A DNA stretch of 64,000 bases from Micropterix aruncella (lineage: Eukaryota; Arthropoda; Insecta; Lepidoptera; Micropterigidae). The stretch lies in the NCBI GenBank assembly GCA_944548615.1, contig OX155965.1, positions 17,166,806 to 17,230,805 of the forward strand. Direction: 5' to 3'. Shown here in pieces: positions 23,961-35,394 of this stretch. The stretch's first letter is position 1; each line of letters opens with the position of its first letter. A program made the translations under genes and the position numbers. The notes under the pieces are model-generated. The model saw only the letters and a program-made list of their open reading frames with translations. It was not told where the DNA came from and ran no database searches.

Positions 23961-24241
23961 GAATGCTTTTATAATTTTACTATGTTTAAGATCTATAAGA
24001 AATAAATACTTCAGTTACGTCCTAGTTAAATATTTGGACATTTCGACAAAAAAGTGATTGTATTAAATATATTTGATAACAATGCAACAGATTTTATCAA
24101 ATGCTTCGAAATTCAACACCCACATTGTGTTATGAAGATAATAAGTACAAGGCTACAAGGATAAAATATTAACGAGTTTGTTTTAAATTGGGAAACTATT
24201 TGATATTCTGCCTCATTGACTATTGTGCAGACTAATAGTTT

Positions 24242-24330
24242 AAGAGCCAACAACAAAAAAAGTGCAACAGTTTTGGAAAAGCTGAGACTTTCAGATAAGA
24301 CAGTATTTTAACCACAGAATGCCGGGGTAC
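24242..24330. repeat. Diverged single arm of the fold-back family at 13611
   Basis: AAAAAAAGTGCAACAG and CAGATAAGACAGTATTTTAA correspond to the left arm at 13611-13675. The second arm is reduced to a short piece near 24410. Confidence 0.55.
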
Positions 24331-25639
24331 AGTCAGCAGGCCAGATTCCGGGACACCTGGCGCTGGCGTACTAGGAAAGTTGTAATTTTTATTAGTACAC
24401 CCAAAATGTTTTGGAAAAGCTGAAAATTCATCAGTAGACGCAATAAATAACTCGAAACATATGGTCAGACTGCTTCATAATCAAACGCGTGGGGTCAGCA
24501 TCTATAACCAATAACCATCAATTATAACCAATAACTGAATTTCTGCCAAATATGCGGCAGGCGGCATACCTACTTTTTTTTTAAACTAGCAATGGCTTTT
24601 TTTTACGAAAATAAACATTCTAAACCAAATATTTTAAAAAGAATCCATTTTTATTACAACTTGATAAAAAGAAGCATAGTTTTTCCGATCTGCACTCGTT
24701 AGCTTTGACGCATTGTGCGCCTGGTTGTGTTTGCATCAATACAATATTATTATAGATATTGGTCACATTGAACATGATCAAAATGCCATATATTTGTACT
24801 TACTTATGTAAATTATGAAGTACTTTGAGCACAGATGAGTTCGAGCAGTGATTTTTGGAGTATAAAAGAAGAAAGATTTTTTTGGATATTCGCTCAGGTG
24901 TTATGCTGAATACCTATTTGGTATTCTGCTAAATCGCCATTCAGTGCAACACTAGTCTAGTATTTTACTGGTGAGTGAAAGTGCAATCTTTCGACAGATC
25001 TCCTCATCTGCTGAATACTGGCAAGTTAGCAAAGGGCTTGCTGCATCTCGCTGGCTGCCTTCAGACATTTCATCTCCCACTTTCCCATGACCTGCCTCTG
25101 TTGTCATCTATTATTGATTTACATTATTCAATATTACGACTTTTATACAGGAGGCTTATGAATTTATAATATTTCAACAAACATTTGCATTACTGTATTC
25201 ATGCTGGTAGTTGAGGTCACATGTTTATCTTTATTCAGCTTAGTAAATAATGGTATTTGCCCAAAATGAGGCACATTGCATAATGCTATGTTTGATAATA
25301 TTTAGTAATGTTACGTAAATCAAATAACATTAGACCTTGTGGAGTATTTATTATCAAAGATTAAATAATTTTAATACCGTAAAGATGCCTCATTTGTCCT
25401 TTCCTGGTGATTCAATGGCCCTAATATATATCTTAAATCTCTTGGCAGGAAAATCACTTCTGAGCCTCTTAGACCTTTCTACCGATCGAGTGTTAGAAGG
25501 TTTAATTGTTGTCTGGTAAAAATAAATGCCTCACCAATGATTGGCACTCGAAAGGCTTGAACCTATGACAACCATTTAACTTTTCATTCGTCGCGACTTT
25601 CTCATCTACAATTTCACCGAGACCCAACTGTCCCGTCTG

Positions 25640-25880
25640 GTTCCTAATGATTCCTGTTTTTCTTTTGCAATCCAGCGAATAACCAGGGAAGTCTGGAAAA
25701 GTATGTTTCCTAAGAAGTGGCTTGCTAGACAGACCGGCTTACTCTGACGGGCTTGTTGGCATAGCTAGATAGCGGCCTGTGTTGTCCCTAAGTTGCGTTC
25801 ACTCTTTAAGAGAAAGAATGATCTAATATCTTCCTAGGGTGGCGGGTTCACCTGTAGCAATTGACAACTGTCAGTGTTAG
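25640..25880 (+). mobile_element. Unclassified retroposon family, diverged copy 5
   Basis: It shows the order seen at the 3' end of copy 1: AACCAGGG, a GGCTTGTTGGC block, GCGTTCACTC, CTTCCTAGGGTGGCGGGTT and TAGCAATTGACA. It is more diverged than the other copies. Confidence 0.5.
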
Positions 25881-25990
25881 TCTGCACAAGAATCTAGTTG
25901 TCTTGCTTGTCAACTGATCTCGTTCTCGATCTTGAAATGTTCCCTAAAATGGTACAGATATTTTATTTACCATTATTTTTCTTGTTTCAG

Positions 25991-26161
25991 GAGAGCGAAA
26001 TACTGCGTCACCTGATAACGATAGATGATCTTGAACCGCTTGCCGACATGTGCACCAAAGTATACGTCTGGCACACACGGACAGAGACACCGAAATTGCA
26101 CGACGAAAAGAAATTCGTCCAAAACGGGGGAAACGCGTCCAATCTGGGTATGGAAGTATGA
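25991..26161 (+). CDS. Beta-1,3-glucuronosyltransferase, exon 5 (terminal)
   Basis: The acceptor TTGTTTCAG ends at 25990. The translation is ESEILRHLITIDDLEPLA, then CTKVYVWHTRTETPKL and the end NLGMEV. The WHTRTE motif is a B3GAT hallmark in the acceptor/UDP site. The TGA ends at 26161. Several AATAAA signals follow, for example near 26503 and 27166. The spliced protein from 7255 is 309 residues. Confidence 0.94.
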   Translation, partial: ESEILRHLITIDDLEPLADMCTKVYVWHTRTETPKLHDEKKFVQNGGNASNLGMEV

Positions 26162-27338
26162 TATGGGGCGACTTAAAACTACTTTTGCTGATCTCGACTT
26201 AAAAAAATCTTAAATCTCTCTCGGCTATGAGATGCTCTATTTTTTCCTTATATTTATGAATTAGCGACTTTTTAGCAATTTATTATGATATTATTAGCCA
26301 TAATATAATATATAGTACAACAGTTCACAAAAGCAATACTGTATTTAGGAAATTAGGAGTATACTACATTCTAAAATGTAATCATGTGATAACCGCGTTA
26401 ATTTACTGGAATTATAAGTGTTACGATTGTTCGAGAATACTAGTTTTCTCTAACCATTTTGCTCTATTCGTTTTTGACGATATAAATCATAGCACCGCCA
26501 AATAAAACATAAAAATTTGTACAAAATAACAAAATTAAATGACAAATAATCATTAAAGTGGCAAGCGGCTTATTTTGTAACAAGATTAAGTGCAAATTTT
26601 TCGTAATATTAGCATGTATTTAAAGATTTATTCTTCTATTTTGAGTGTAGTCAAAAATAGAAAATAATTGTTTATTTTTAATTATTTTACAAAAGTTAAC
26701 AGATTGTAATTTTTGTAATAAATCAGTGATTAAACACAAGCTATATAGTAGTGATATCCAAAACAATTCAGTACAATTCAAAACTAATAATGTCTCCAAG
26801 AAGTGTTTGAGTCATCTTTATCGGGAATACGGTGCTTTTTTAATCAATTTGAACTGTTGAGGTAATTTAAGAATGTATTTTTCCGGGTGTCTGAAACAAG
26901 GTAGCGATATTTGGAAAAGGTTGATATGTCTAATAACAGCATCTTCCGTCATGGCCATATTCTAGAATCTAAAGATAGGGTATCTCCAAAGAAGCATAAT
27001 TTTGTCCTGAAATACTTTCTTACTTAAACATCTTTTATTTTAACTTTTGTTTGATTGATAATGTATCGGAATGGCAACAGAGAGATTGGGTGCTATGTAT
27101 AGGCTAGAATAATATGGGTTTTGTATATCGTTCTCAGTGAAATTGTAATATTATTACCGAGCAATTAATAAAATATTCGTCTTTCATTTCCTTGGTCACG
27201 TTTTGGGTGTATAAATAAAAAAAAAAACAACAAATGTATAAATGAATATTTTTTTTGTGTAAATCGCAATTTTACCGAGAGTGCTCATGACATAAATATA
27301 TTAAGAATGGTGTGCGCTTTTTAAAATTATTAAATTGT
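26162..27338. other. Probable 3' UTR and intergenic sequence
   Basis: AT-rich sequence following the glucuronosyltransferase stop codon. It contains several AATAAA hexamers that could serve as polyadenylation signals. No second gene is seen. Confidence 0.45.
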
Positions 27339-27661
27339 GGACTCAGTAATTGTGTTTTTTTGTGAACTGAAATAGAAACTTAGTTCAATTGAACGAGACA
27401 GAGCAATACATTACAACAGAATATGAAATGAACTGTCGTCGATTTTCCCACACCAGAATTACCTGTTGAACTAATAGATGCACCAATAAGTTTGAACACA
27501 TTTCGTGCGGTGTTATATTTGGCTGCTTTATCTTAGGTGGGTAGTTTTAATGCGGAAAAGTGACAACCGTTCATTTCACATTCCGCTCTGACGTACTGCT
27601 CTGTCTCGTTCAAACGAACTAATTTCCGATTTCAGTTCAAGAGAAACGCAATTGAGCCCAA
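27339..27661. mobile_element. Miniature inverted-repeat element, family M, copy 1
   Basis: Long imperfect inverted repeats (about 100 bp each): the left end TTGTGAACTGAAATAGAAAC, GAACGAGACAGAGCAATAC and the right end AACGAACTAATTTCCGATTT, GAGAAACGCAATTGAGCCCA. A second copy lies at 58500-58800. No protein coding. Confidence 0.75.
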
Positions 27662-28640
27662 TGTGTGTATAATATTGCCTTTTCAAACATAATATATAAC
27701 ATTCCTATACATTCAAATTAAATTCAATGGTTGCAATAAATGTGACTGACATTCAGAAAATACAGTATTTTACGAATTTCCAGTACCATTAAATTATGTA
27801 AATTAGACTTATAATCCATGCTTAGAATATTTCTCCAAGTACAAAATTGTCAAAACGATTATTGTAGGTTGTAGAGCGGAGTGCCTCAAGGTTATGTACT
27901 AGTTACCAACTGATTACGATACTCCCATCTAGTGCCAATGCATTCTGTAATGATATAACATATGTTGTACAATGGCTGATAAAATTGGATGTAAATATTT
28001 GATGAGACAAGTACAGTGAGTTACCATACAATTTTCTGTTTAGGGTTCTAAATTTAATTATTGGATTGCTCAAATTGATAGAATAAAAAATTGCAGTGGA
28101 GTTTATGCAGGACTGCTGGTCGGTTCTGCATTTTTTGAGTCACTCAAATTATACCTTTTCTAGACTATAAGACTAAGTAAGCTTTCCTTATTATACAAAA
28201 ATACCTACTCCATTTACCTTAATCAATTTCACATATACCTTACACTTCTGAAAGGTCGGATGCTGTTTGTTTGGGGGACAATAACGTACTGTATTTGATG
28301 GTTTCTGCGATTGCAAATTGAAGATTATTCTGAATAAATAAAATCTTTTCTGAAAATGAACGATGTTGTTTTTTTTTCACCACACAGACCAAAAAGGACA
28401 CTTTCCAGCCAACCCGGATCTAGAGGGGACGGGAGGGGGCACTTGCCCCGGGTGGGGAAGACTGGAGGGCTGCAGCCACCAGGCCTAGCTAGTCTCGCTG
28501 TGTGTACTATGCTGAACCTAATTTCTAGACCGTTTTCATCGTACATTGCATCGCAAACACGCTCAGTATAATTTAACACCCTCATCTCCTCACAAGCGAT
28601 GTACGAACAAAACGGGCTGGAAATTCTGTAGCATAACTTA

Positions 28641-28868
28641 GGCCTCTTCTCCACACGTTTTTTTGCTGTGAAAATCGGTTAATTCGACGTGTCTTGGCGC
28701 AGTCGTCTGTGTTGTATGGATAACTATGGAAGCTTGTCGACGGACACGGCGGGAAAACGAACGCCGCCGCTGCCGTGTCTGTGGACAAGCTTCCATTGTG
28801 ATCTATACCACTGACGACCGTGTCTAGACTCGGAAAATTCCAAGGCAAAAAAACGTGTGGACAGGCCT
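28641..28868. mobile_element. Palindromic miniature element, 228 bp
   Basis: The termini GGCCTCTTCTCCACACGTTT and the right-hand AAAAAAACGTGTGGACAGG are inverted repeats. Inner arms GGAAGCTTGTCGACGGACAC and GTGTCTGTGGACAAGCTTCC form a second long palindrome at 28728-28795. GGCC-type ends of this kind occur in PIF/Harbinger-like elements; that assignment is tentative. Confidence 0.72.
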
Positions 28869-28983
28869 CTTGAGAGCACGACGCGCGCCTGTATAGACCA
28901 ATTTTGGCTCTTAAATATGACAAGGACTTAATTCAGAAGAACTCATTTCCGAACTTAGAGTTTTTAAAGAACACGGAGCATGA

Positions 28984-29255
28984 AGCAGATTTGCAATCGA
29001 GAGTGTAATATGGTATTTTGGATAGTGATGTCTCCTCAAGTGACATGATCTCCTGATACTCCGAATCGGGTTCAAGCAGATTTGCAATTGAAAGTGGATT
29101 GATCGATTGATGCCTCCATGTTATTTTGGATTGATGCCTCCTCCAGTATAATGCTCTACTGATACTTCAAATCGGGTTAGAACACATTTGCAATCAAGAA
29201 TGTAATATAATATTTTGTGTGACATGATCTCCTAATATGTACTTCCAATCAGGTT
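28984..29255. repeat. Tandem repeat, three degenerate units of about 90-100 bp
   Basis: Each unit begins near ATTTGCAATCGAGA and ends near CTTCGAATC.GGTT. Three units follow one another here and a single unit recurs at 34921-35012. Confidence 0.7.
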
Positions 29256-29259
29256 TTAA

Positions 29260-29440
29260 CCCCTCCTCTCGCGAAGTAAAAATTCAGCTATCACTTTTGC
29301 GCGCGACATATTCGCGCGAAAAATCGACGTGAGTCGACGACCTTGATACAAACGACCATAACTTGTAAACCACTACACCGATTATAAAAAGAATAACTGT
29401 AAAATGACCGCATTGAAATTTGAAATATAAAACATTATAA
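29260..29440. mobile_element. Left end of a TTAA-type element
   Basis: It begins just after TTAA (29256-29259) with CCCCTCCTCTCGCGAAGTAA and is nearly the same as the left half of the element at 42174-42580. The matching right end was not found, so it is truncated or interrupted. Confidence 0.6.
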
Positions 29441-29568
29441 CTTTATCTCGTAAAACAATTAAGATAATAATGAATAAATATTACAAAATTGGCGAACTGA
29501 AAAAACTCGCCTATAAAATCATTTCGATTTTTTTGTCACAAAATACGTAAAATATGCAAAAATTGTAC

Positions 29569-30168
29569 CAAACCTTTCTCAATAATCGAGAAAGCTACAG
29601 ATTGGATTCTGGAGGTTGATTCGGTCTCTAAGCAGTATAAATTCCCTGAAAGTCTCGGATGCACAGCCCTCCGTCCAGATATAACTCTTTACTCTCTATC
29701 TCGGAAGGTGGCTCTTATTGTAGAATTAACTGTTCCATGGGAATCAAATATCCCAAAAGACCACGAGTACAAATTAAATAAATACCATGATCTTGCAAAT
29801 GCCGTAACCCGGAACGGCTTCACTGTTCACCTTCACGCGGTGGAAGTTGGCGCTCGTGGCCTGCCAGCTAAATCTCTATTTCACCTCTTTAAAGATCTTG
29901 GCCTTTCCAGAAAAATAATCAACTCTTTCTTAGAAAAATTATCTAAAACTGCGATTTGCGCATCTCAAATTCTATGGCTTCGAAGGGGGAGTGAATGGGT
30001 GGCAAGGTGAACGCTCACATGTGGCAAGACAGCTGTCCTAAACCTACCACAGCCGGTTCGTAAGTCCGGAATCCACTGCTCACCCCCCAGAAGTGTAAAA
30101 AATTGTATTATGATGGGCCCGACTCCGGTCGGTGAATTCCATGGCAGCTCCGTTTGTATTTATATATA
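29569..30168 (+). pseudogene. REL-endonuclease retroelement fragment, plus strand
   Basis: A 5'-truncated copy starting CTTTCTCAATAATCGAGAAA. The frame (IEKATDWILEVDSVSK, then LRPDITLYSL and VELTVPWESN, ending SEWVAR and stop at 30010) is the endonuclease-like C-terminal domain. Over 100 residues it is identical to the minus-strand copy at 59175-59786, and the nucleotide sequence also looks almost identical. The 3' untranslated end closes with GGCAGCTCCGTTTGTATTTA. Confidence 0.82.
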
Positions 30169-30169
30169 C

Positions 30170-31025
30170 AGTTGTTCTTTATTAAATGCTTTACCATAAC
30201 CATATTTTTTTTTGACTTATTTGCATACAAAAATATTTATTTATTCAGCCAAGAAAAAAAATATGTTTCTCGTAAAAAAAAATTTTTTTAATTTTTAATT
30301 TGTGACTAATTATGGTATTTTTTTATATGAAATTCTTTCAAAATAACTTTATTACTACATCACACTTCTTAGAAATCACACCAGAACTTTGAGCTTTGTC
30401 TAATATTACAGAAAAATTTAAAGTTTTGAGAGTTTGCGTCCAAAACTTAATAATAAACTTTGAATGCTCATAATATAAAATTCGTTAGATTTTTTCAATT
30501 ATATTGTCTCATTATAAACTTATTATATGTCTAATAACTAATTACTATACTCCAAAGAGTCACATTTCATCGAAAAACTATGGAAAATCGCACTTAATTC
30601 TCTCATAGTAATTATCAAAACAAGTTTCTTTGCGCGAGTCATATTAGAAAACAACATATAATGTTCAAAATACGCCTAATTATGTGATAACTTAGGATGT
30701 AAATGAAGCAATACCTATTTTGTTAGTAAATTACAGCGACATTACGTCATATTTCGCGATATATCGGGATATTTCACAAACATTACAAAATAAAAACGAC
30801 CATTTTTTCGCGAGGGGTTTGTCGTCGCCGAAGTCTTGTTTAAAAATTTGTGAAAAACAGCAAATGGACTATCTCAAATGACTAATCCTCATTCCGAAAC
30901 TACTTAAAATGCAAATTACTCACTGTTCTCCAGTAAATAACACTCAAACACTGCACACACACCATTTTTATCACCCATTTCGCGGAAACGTAAGCGGCCG
31001 TGTTGGTTGCCGGCGGACACTATTG
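30170..31025. other. AT-rich intergenic stretch, no gene seen
   Basis: I recognise nothing coding. A TTTCGCGAGGGG piece at 30806-30818 could be a remnant of the TTAA-type element that begins at 29260. Confidence 0.4.
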
Positions 31026-31697
31026 TAGGGCCAATATCAATGTGCACCTGAAGTCATAAAGCATTAGGCCGGACGACGCGCGTAAGGATGTCCAACAAGT
31101 CGACGTTGCTTATCGATAATTTACTCAAATCCAATCAAATAATTTATTCTCTTAAAAACTTATGTGTAGTTGCGTAGACATTGTATCATTGCTTACATTT
31201 ATACTTCTTACATTATTTAATTCCCTATAATGTTGCCGAACAAAATGAAAAATATTTATAATTTAGAATGTCGTACAAAAATACATCGGGATTTTTTTAT
31301 AGAAATCGTTTTTTAAACCATTTTTTTTAATGTGGAGTTTCTTGATTTGGTATTTTAAATGGCATTAAAATTGAAATTCTTCGTGTCGCTTTCATCACTG
31401 TCATTATAATGAGCTTTCAGGGAATAAAGGGAATTCAAGAGAAATCAATAATGACTAAGCCAATACATTACAGTGTTGCGAAATACATAACTGATGAATT
31501 GAAATATTCTGATAGATAAAAGTAGCGATTGCAAAATATTTAACGACCAAATTCAAGCATTTGTGTCATTGTCACCTAATTAAATGTAGCTCTGTAATCA
31601 ATTGTAGTTTGCCGGCAGTCAGTTAGAGTTTGTCTGTCGAGCAGTGCGGTGCAGTATAATTTCTAACAGTGCAACTAAGGAGGATTTACAACCATCA

Positions 31698-33277
31698 ATG
31701 GAGACATTATTTTGTAACGTGGAATTACTAAAGTTGAAGGGCGATAGTAACATACAAACTCGGTGTCTTATCCATAACGTTTTGACATTTTTTGACGAAC
31801 TTAAAAGAGACCCAGCAAAAATTTCTGTCATCAATCTTAATAAACCTCAAGAGCTGACGGCGTCAATTTGTGGAGTATCTTTGCGGACTGTCAAAAAAAT
31901 AAAACAAGAAGTTTTACAATCAGGGCTTCCTACTACACCAAGAGAGACGTTTAAGAAGCCGGTAACTGTAACCAATTTAGATAACTTCGACATCGATGTG
32001 CTGAGACGTATCATCACATCATGTTATGATAACGGAGAATATCCTACCGTGGACAATATACTCAACAAATTTAAGGATGCCATACCTGGATTTAAATGCG
32101 GGAAAAGTTCCATGAAAACCATTTTGCAGAGTATAGGTTACAAATATCGAAATGGCGACGACGGACGGTATTTAATGGAAAGGAGTGACATTAAGTGTGC
32201 CAGAATGGACTTTTTAAGAAAAATGCACAACTTAATTACCACCAATGATTCTCGATCCCGATTTTACCTCGATGAGACCTGGGTTAACCAGAATCATTCA
32301 AGAAGATGTATGTGGCACGACGAAAACGACGAAGGTGGATTTAAGAACCAGAAAACCGGAAAGGGATCTAGACTTATTCTTTGTCATGCTGGGTCTGCAA
32401 GGACTGGTTTCGTTCCAGAGGCTAAATTGTTGTTTAGAGCGGTGAAATCTAAGAACTTAGACTATCATACAGAAATGAATGGTGACACATATATGGAGTG
32501 GTTCGAACGTTTTTTAAAAGTACTCGAAGAGCCATCCATTATTATCGTCGATAACGCAAGTTACCATTCAGTTCAGCTCGAAAAGATACCTAATTCAAAA
32601 ACGAAGAAAGCAGAAATACAAGAATGGTTGAGAAAAAAAAACATTGCTTTTGAAAGTACCGAGATTGTAGAGGAGTTAATACGTAAGGTGAAAGCAAGTA
32701 ATCCTTCGAAAGTGTATGCTTTGGATCAATTGGCAAACGAATTAGGACACGAATTGATACGCTTACCACCATACCACTGTTAACCCCTCAAATGAATGGC
32801 GATTAGCTCGGGTTGCCTACGGCAAAATGTTTATAAATTTATATTTACATTTACATTTACATAGAGCGGGGTTTACTATAGAGCTATAGCATTACTATAG
32901 AGCGGATTACTATAAAGCGGCGCACATTTACATTTATATTTACATTTATATAAATTTATATACATTTTGTATACATTTTGCCAAGGCATCCCTTTAGGGA
33001 CGCCTCACATTTGAGGGGTTAATATAATCCTATTGAGCTCATCTGGGCTCAGGTTAAAGGAGAAGTCGCTTCGAAGAACAATACGTTTAATTTAGCAGAT
33101 GTCGAGAAATTGTTTCACGAAGCCGTCGAAAATGTTACACAGGAAAATTGTGCCAAGTGTGTTAAACACGCGGAAGATCTGCAAAGAGCTGATTTTGAAA
33201 AATATATTTACAGAGACCAGCACCGTTTGGTTATAAATCTACAAGATAGCAGCGACAGCAGTTCAGATGACGAGTAA
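31698..33277 (+). pseudogene. DDE transposase of the Sailor-like element, split by an insertion
   Basis: The frame from ATG 31698 runs to a stop at 32781-32783; past the insertion it continues in frame from 33023 to TAA at 33275-33277. An N-terminal helix-turn-helix region (SICGVSLRTVKKIKQ) precedes the catalytic core: FYLDETWVN (first Asp), IIIVDNASYHS (second Asp) and, after the insertion, YNPIELIWAQVK (third acid, Glu). By my count 81 residues separate the second and third acids, far more than the 34-41 of Tc1 and mariner and close to the DD82E group called Sailor. The tail is acidic and serine-rich (DSSDSSSDDE). It is inactive as it stands. Confidence 0.85.
32784..33018. mobile_element. 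TTAA-flanked miniature element inside the transposase
   Basis: A 235-bp element with perfect 11-bp inverted ends (CCCCTCAAATG and CATTTGAGGGG) between TTAA at 32780-32783 and 33019-33022. Its interior is made of ATTTACATTTACATTTA runs and repeated CTATAGAGCGG units. A truncated relative is seen at about 42107-42168 (shared CTACGGCAAAATGT). It is piggyBac-like by its TTAA duplication. Confidence 0.87.
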
Positions 33278-33973
33278 AATATAGCTTTTTTAATATATTT
33301 GTTTAGCCTGACCAACCTATAATTGTATTTTTTGTTAAAATGTAATTTGTAATATTTAGTACTTAGTTTCATGTTACATTTTAAGATAATATTTAGGTTA
33401 ATGTAGATATTTTTTTAATATTCTTTAAACTTTTATTTCACTTTATTGTTGCATGTATACGTTAGTTTGTATTTATGAAAAATTTTCTTAATAAATGAGT
33501 TTAAAACTAACTAAACCAATTATTACAAATAAACCCATCGAAAATTTTCATCATAATCTATAATATCCATCGATATCTCTTGTCATCTTTATCGATCCAA
33601 CCATCGATCCATCATAATCCATCGATATTCCATCGATACATCGATAATCCATCGATACTGCTATTATTATTTTTAAAACACGCATCCCCATAGTGCGAGC
33701 GAAAGACAGCGAGTGTGAGCGAGAGGTCCGGCCTAATGATTTATGACTCCAAGTGCACGTTGATATTGGCCGTACTATAGCGTTTGACGTCTATGCTCAC
33801 TTTTTAAATCGTCCTTCGATATTGCCAGACGGAAATCTTGAATTAAAGATATTTTGGCCATATCTAGGGCCAAAATATCATACATAAAGTATATAGTACG
33901 GCGTGTCGAATTGTAAATTGCATTTTTCGCAGCGGCGAGCGTTTGGTCCCGTATACAACGTTACGGAGTGTTA

Positions 33974-34873
33974 GGCCGCGCTCACTTTGCATGCACACGT
34001 ACGAACACGCGTGAAAGATCCCGATCCTTCGGGTACTATGGGAGCGCACACACTGGATGCGAGTTAGTCGTACGTATACGCGCGTACATTTACGACGTCC
34101 GAATTCGATCCGAACTTGTTGGGATATTTGAGACGCGTGGTACGTTTGAAAACAAAATCGAAAAATTTATCAATTTGGTATTCGGACACAAATGTTTGTG
34201 GGACCAAAGTGACTCAACATATCATTTTCAGAAGTATCGGAAGAATTAGAAATATGTGCTAAGTTTAGTCATTTATTTATAAATTTTTAACGTTACGTGA
34301 ATCATATTATTGCATTTATTTTTAATTGTTATTACGAGAGAACTACATTTTTTTTTGGAGAAATACATTTTAATTATTTGAAATCCTGAATGAACATGCA
34401 AGAGTACTGAAAGACGAGCCAGTTGCTAAGTACCTGTAAAAATAAGGTTCATTTTATTTTTATCAGTTGAAGAGCTGAAGAAAAAGTGGAGAGGACTACG
34501 AGACACTTTTGAGAAGGAACTCAAGAAAGTCAGCTGTAAAAAATCTGGTCAAGCAGCTGATACAGAACTTAATTCCAAATGACCTTATTATAAGCTTTTG
34601 CTATTCCTTCGAGATACCATGTAGAGATCTCAAAAGTAGCGTACCGGATACATTTGAAACTTCTGATGGGAACTCATCTTTTAACCGGGACGATACAAAT
34701 ATTAAATGTAACTATCCACCTTCGACATCACCTGGTCAATCTTTCGTTGAATCTCCAATTTTTTAGTCTCCAAGTCAGTCAAAAATTTTGCGCGCCAGTA
34801 CATAACTCAATTCGTACGACTGGCGTCGTACGTTAACGTACGATACAAATTCGTATCCAAAGTGAGCGCGGCC
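33974..34873 (+). mobile_element. PIF/Harbinger-like element with MADF-domain remnant
   Basis: The ends are perfect 16-bp inverted repeats, GGCCGCGCTCACTTTG, flanked by TTA on the left and TTT on the right, so a 3-bp duplication is possible but imperfect. Inside are two pieces of a MADF (Myb/SANT-like) protein of the kind carried by PIF/Harbinger transposons. There is no DDE transposase, so the copy is internally deleted. It has inserted in a repeat containing TTTGGTCC and ATGTTACGGAG motifs, whose parts lie on both sides. Confidence 0.75.
34131..34680 (+). pseudogene. MADF-domain protein remnant, two exon-like pieces
   Basis: Piece 1 (about 34131-34247) reads FINLVFGHKCLWDQSDSTYH, the LWD-containing start of a MADF domain. 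After an intron-like gap ending TTTTTATCAG, piece 2 (about 34469-34680) reads ELKKKWRGLRDTFEKELKK, then a TGA stop where the family has tryptophan, then PYYKLLLFLRDTM and further stops. In PIF/Harbinger elements the MADF protein helps transposase bind DNA. It is inactive here. Confidence 0.75.
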
Positions 34874-34920
34874 TTTGGCGGCCGACATTTGGTCCGCCAG
34901 GGGATGTTACGGAGCGACCG

Positions 34921-35012
34921 GGTGCAGATTTGCAATCGAGAATGTAATATGGTATTTTGGATTGATGTCTCCTCCTGTGACATGATCTCCTGATACTTCG
35001 AATCAGGTTTGC
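34921..35012. repeat. Single unit of the tandem repeat at 28984
   Basis: It matches the units at 28984-29255 (ATTTGCAATCGAGAATGTAA to CTTCGAATCAGGTTT). Confidence 0.7.
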
Positions 35013-35394
35013 ACTGTTTCTTTATTACATAATTATATGTGAAAACGATTTGCAGGATTACATTTCCTAACTTAATCAGAATTTATGCAACTCTGCCTAC
35101 AACTTCTGCTTCTTGTGAAAGAAACTTTACCAAAATGAGTCATCAAAAATTATTTACGTTTCACAATGTCCTAAGATCGCTTGTCGGGATTGGTAATATT
35201 ATTGATTGAGAGACATTTTAATTGTCGATTTTGCTGAAACAATGCTGAGTAAAATAAAGCTTTAGAATTATGTATAATTTTATTACTAAACAACTTTGTA
35301 AAAGTCTAAGAGAGTGGCAAATTGACAGTCTGCCCCCCCTTTTAAAAATTTAAATCCGGTACTGCAAAACGGTCTCTTACCCTTTGGGACCACT

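Larger units (their letters stand above)
31028..33772 (+). mobile_element. Tc1/mariner-superfamily transposon, Sailor-like (wide DDE spacing)
   Basis: The terminal inverted repeats are about 46 bp: left GGGCCAATATCAATGTGCAC, right (as complement) CGGCCAATATCAACGTGCAC, both continuing to ATTAGGCCGGAC with a few mismatches. TA dinucleotides flank both ends (31026-31027 and 33773-33774). It carries one transposase frame, interrupted by a 235-bp TTAA-flanked element. Without that insertion it would be about 2.5 kb. Confidence 0.88.

Noticed and set aside
26025..26213. Second open frame overlapping the last glucuronosyltransferase exon
   Set aside because: It is a shifted reading of the conserved WHTRTE exon.
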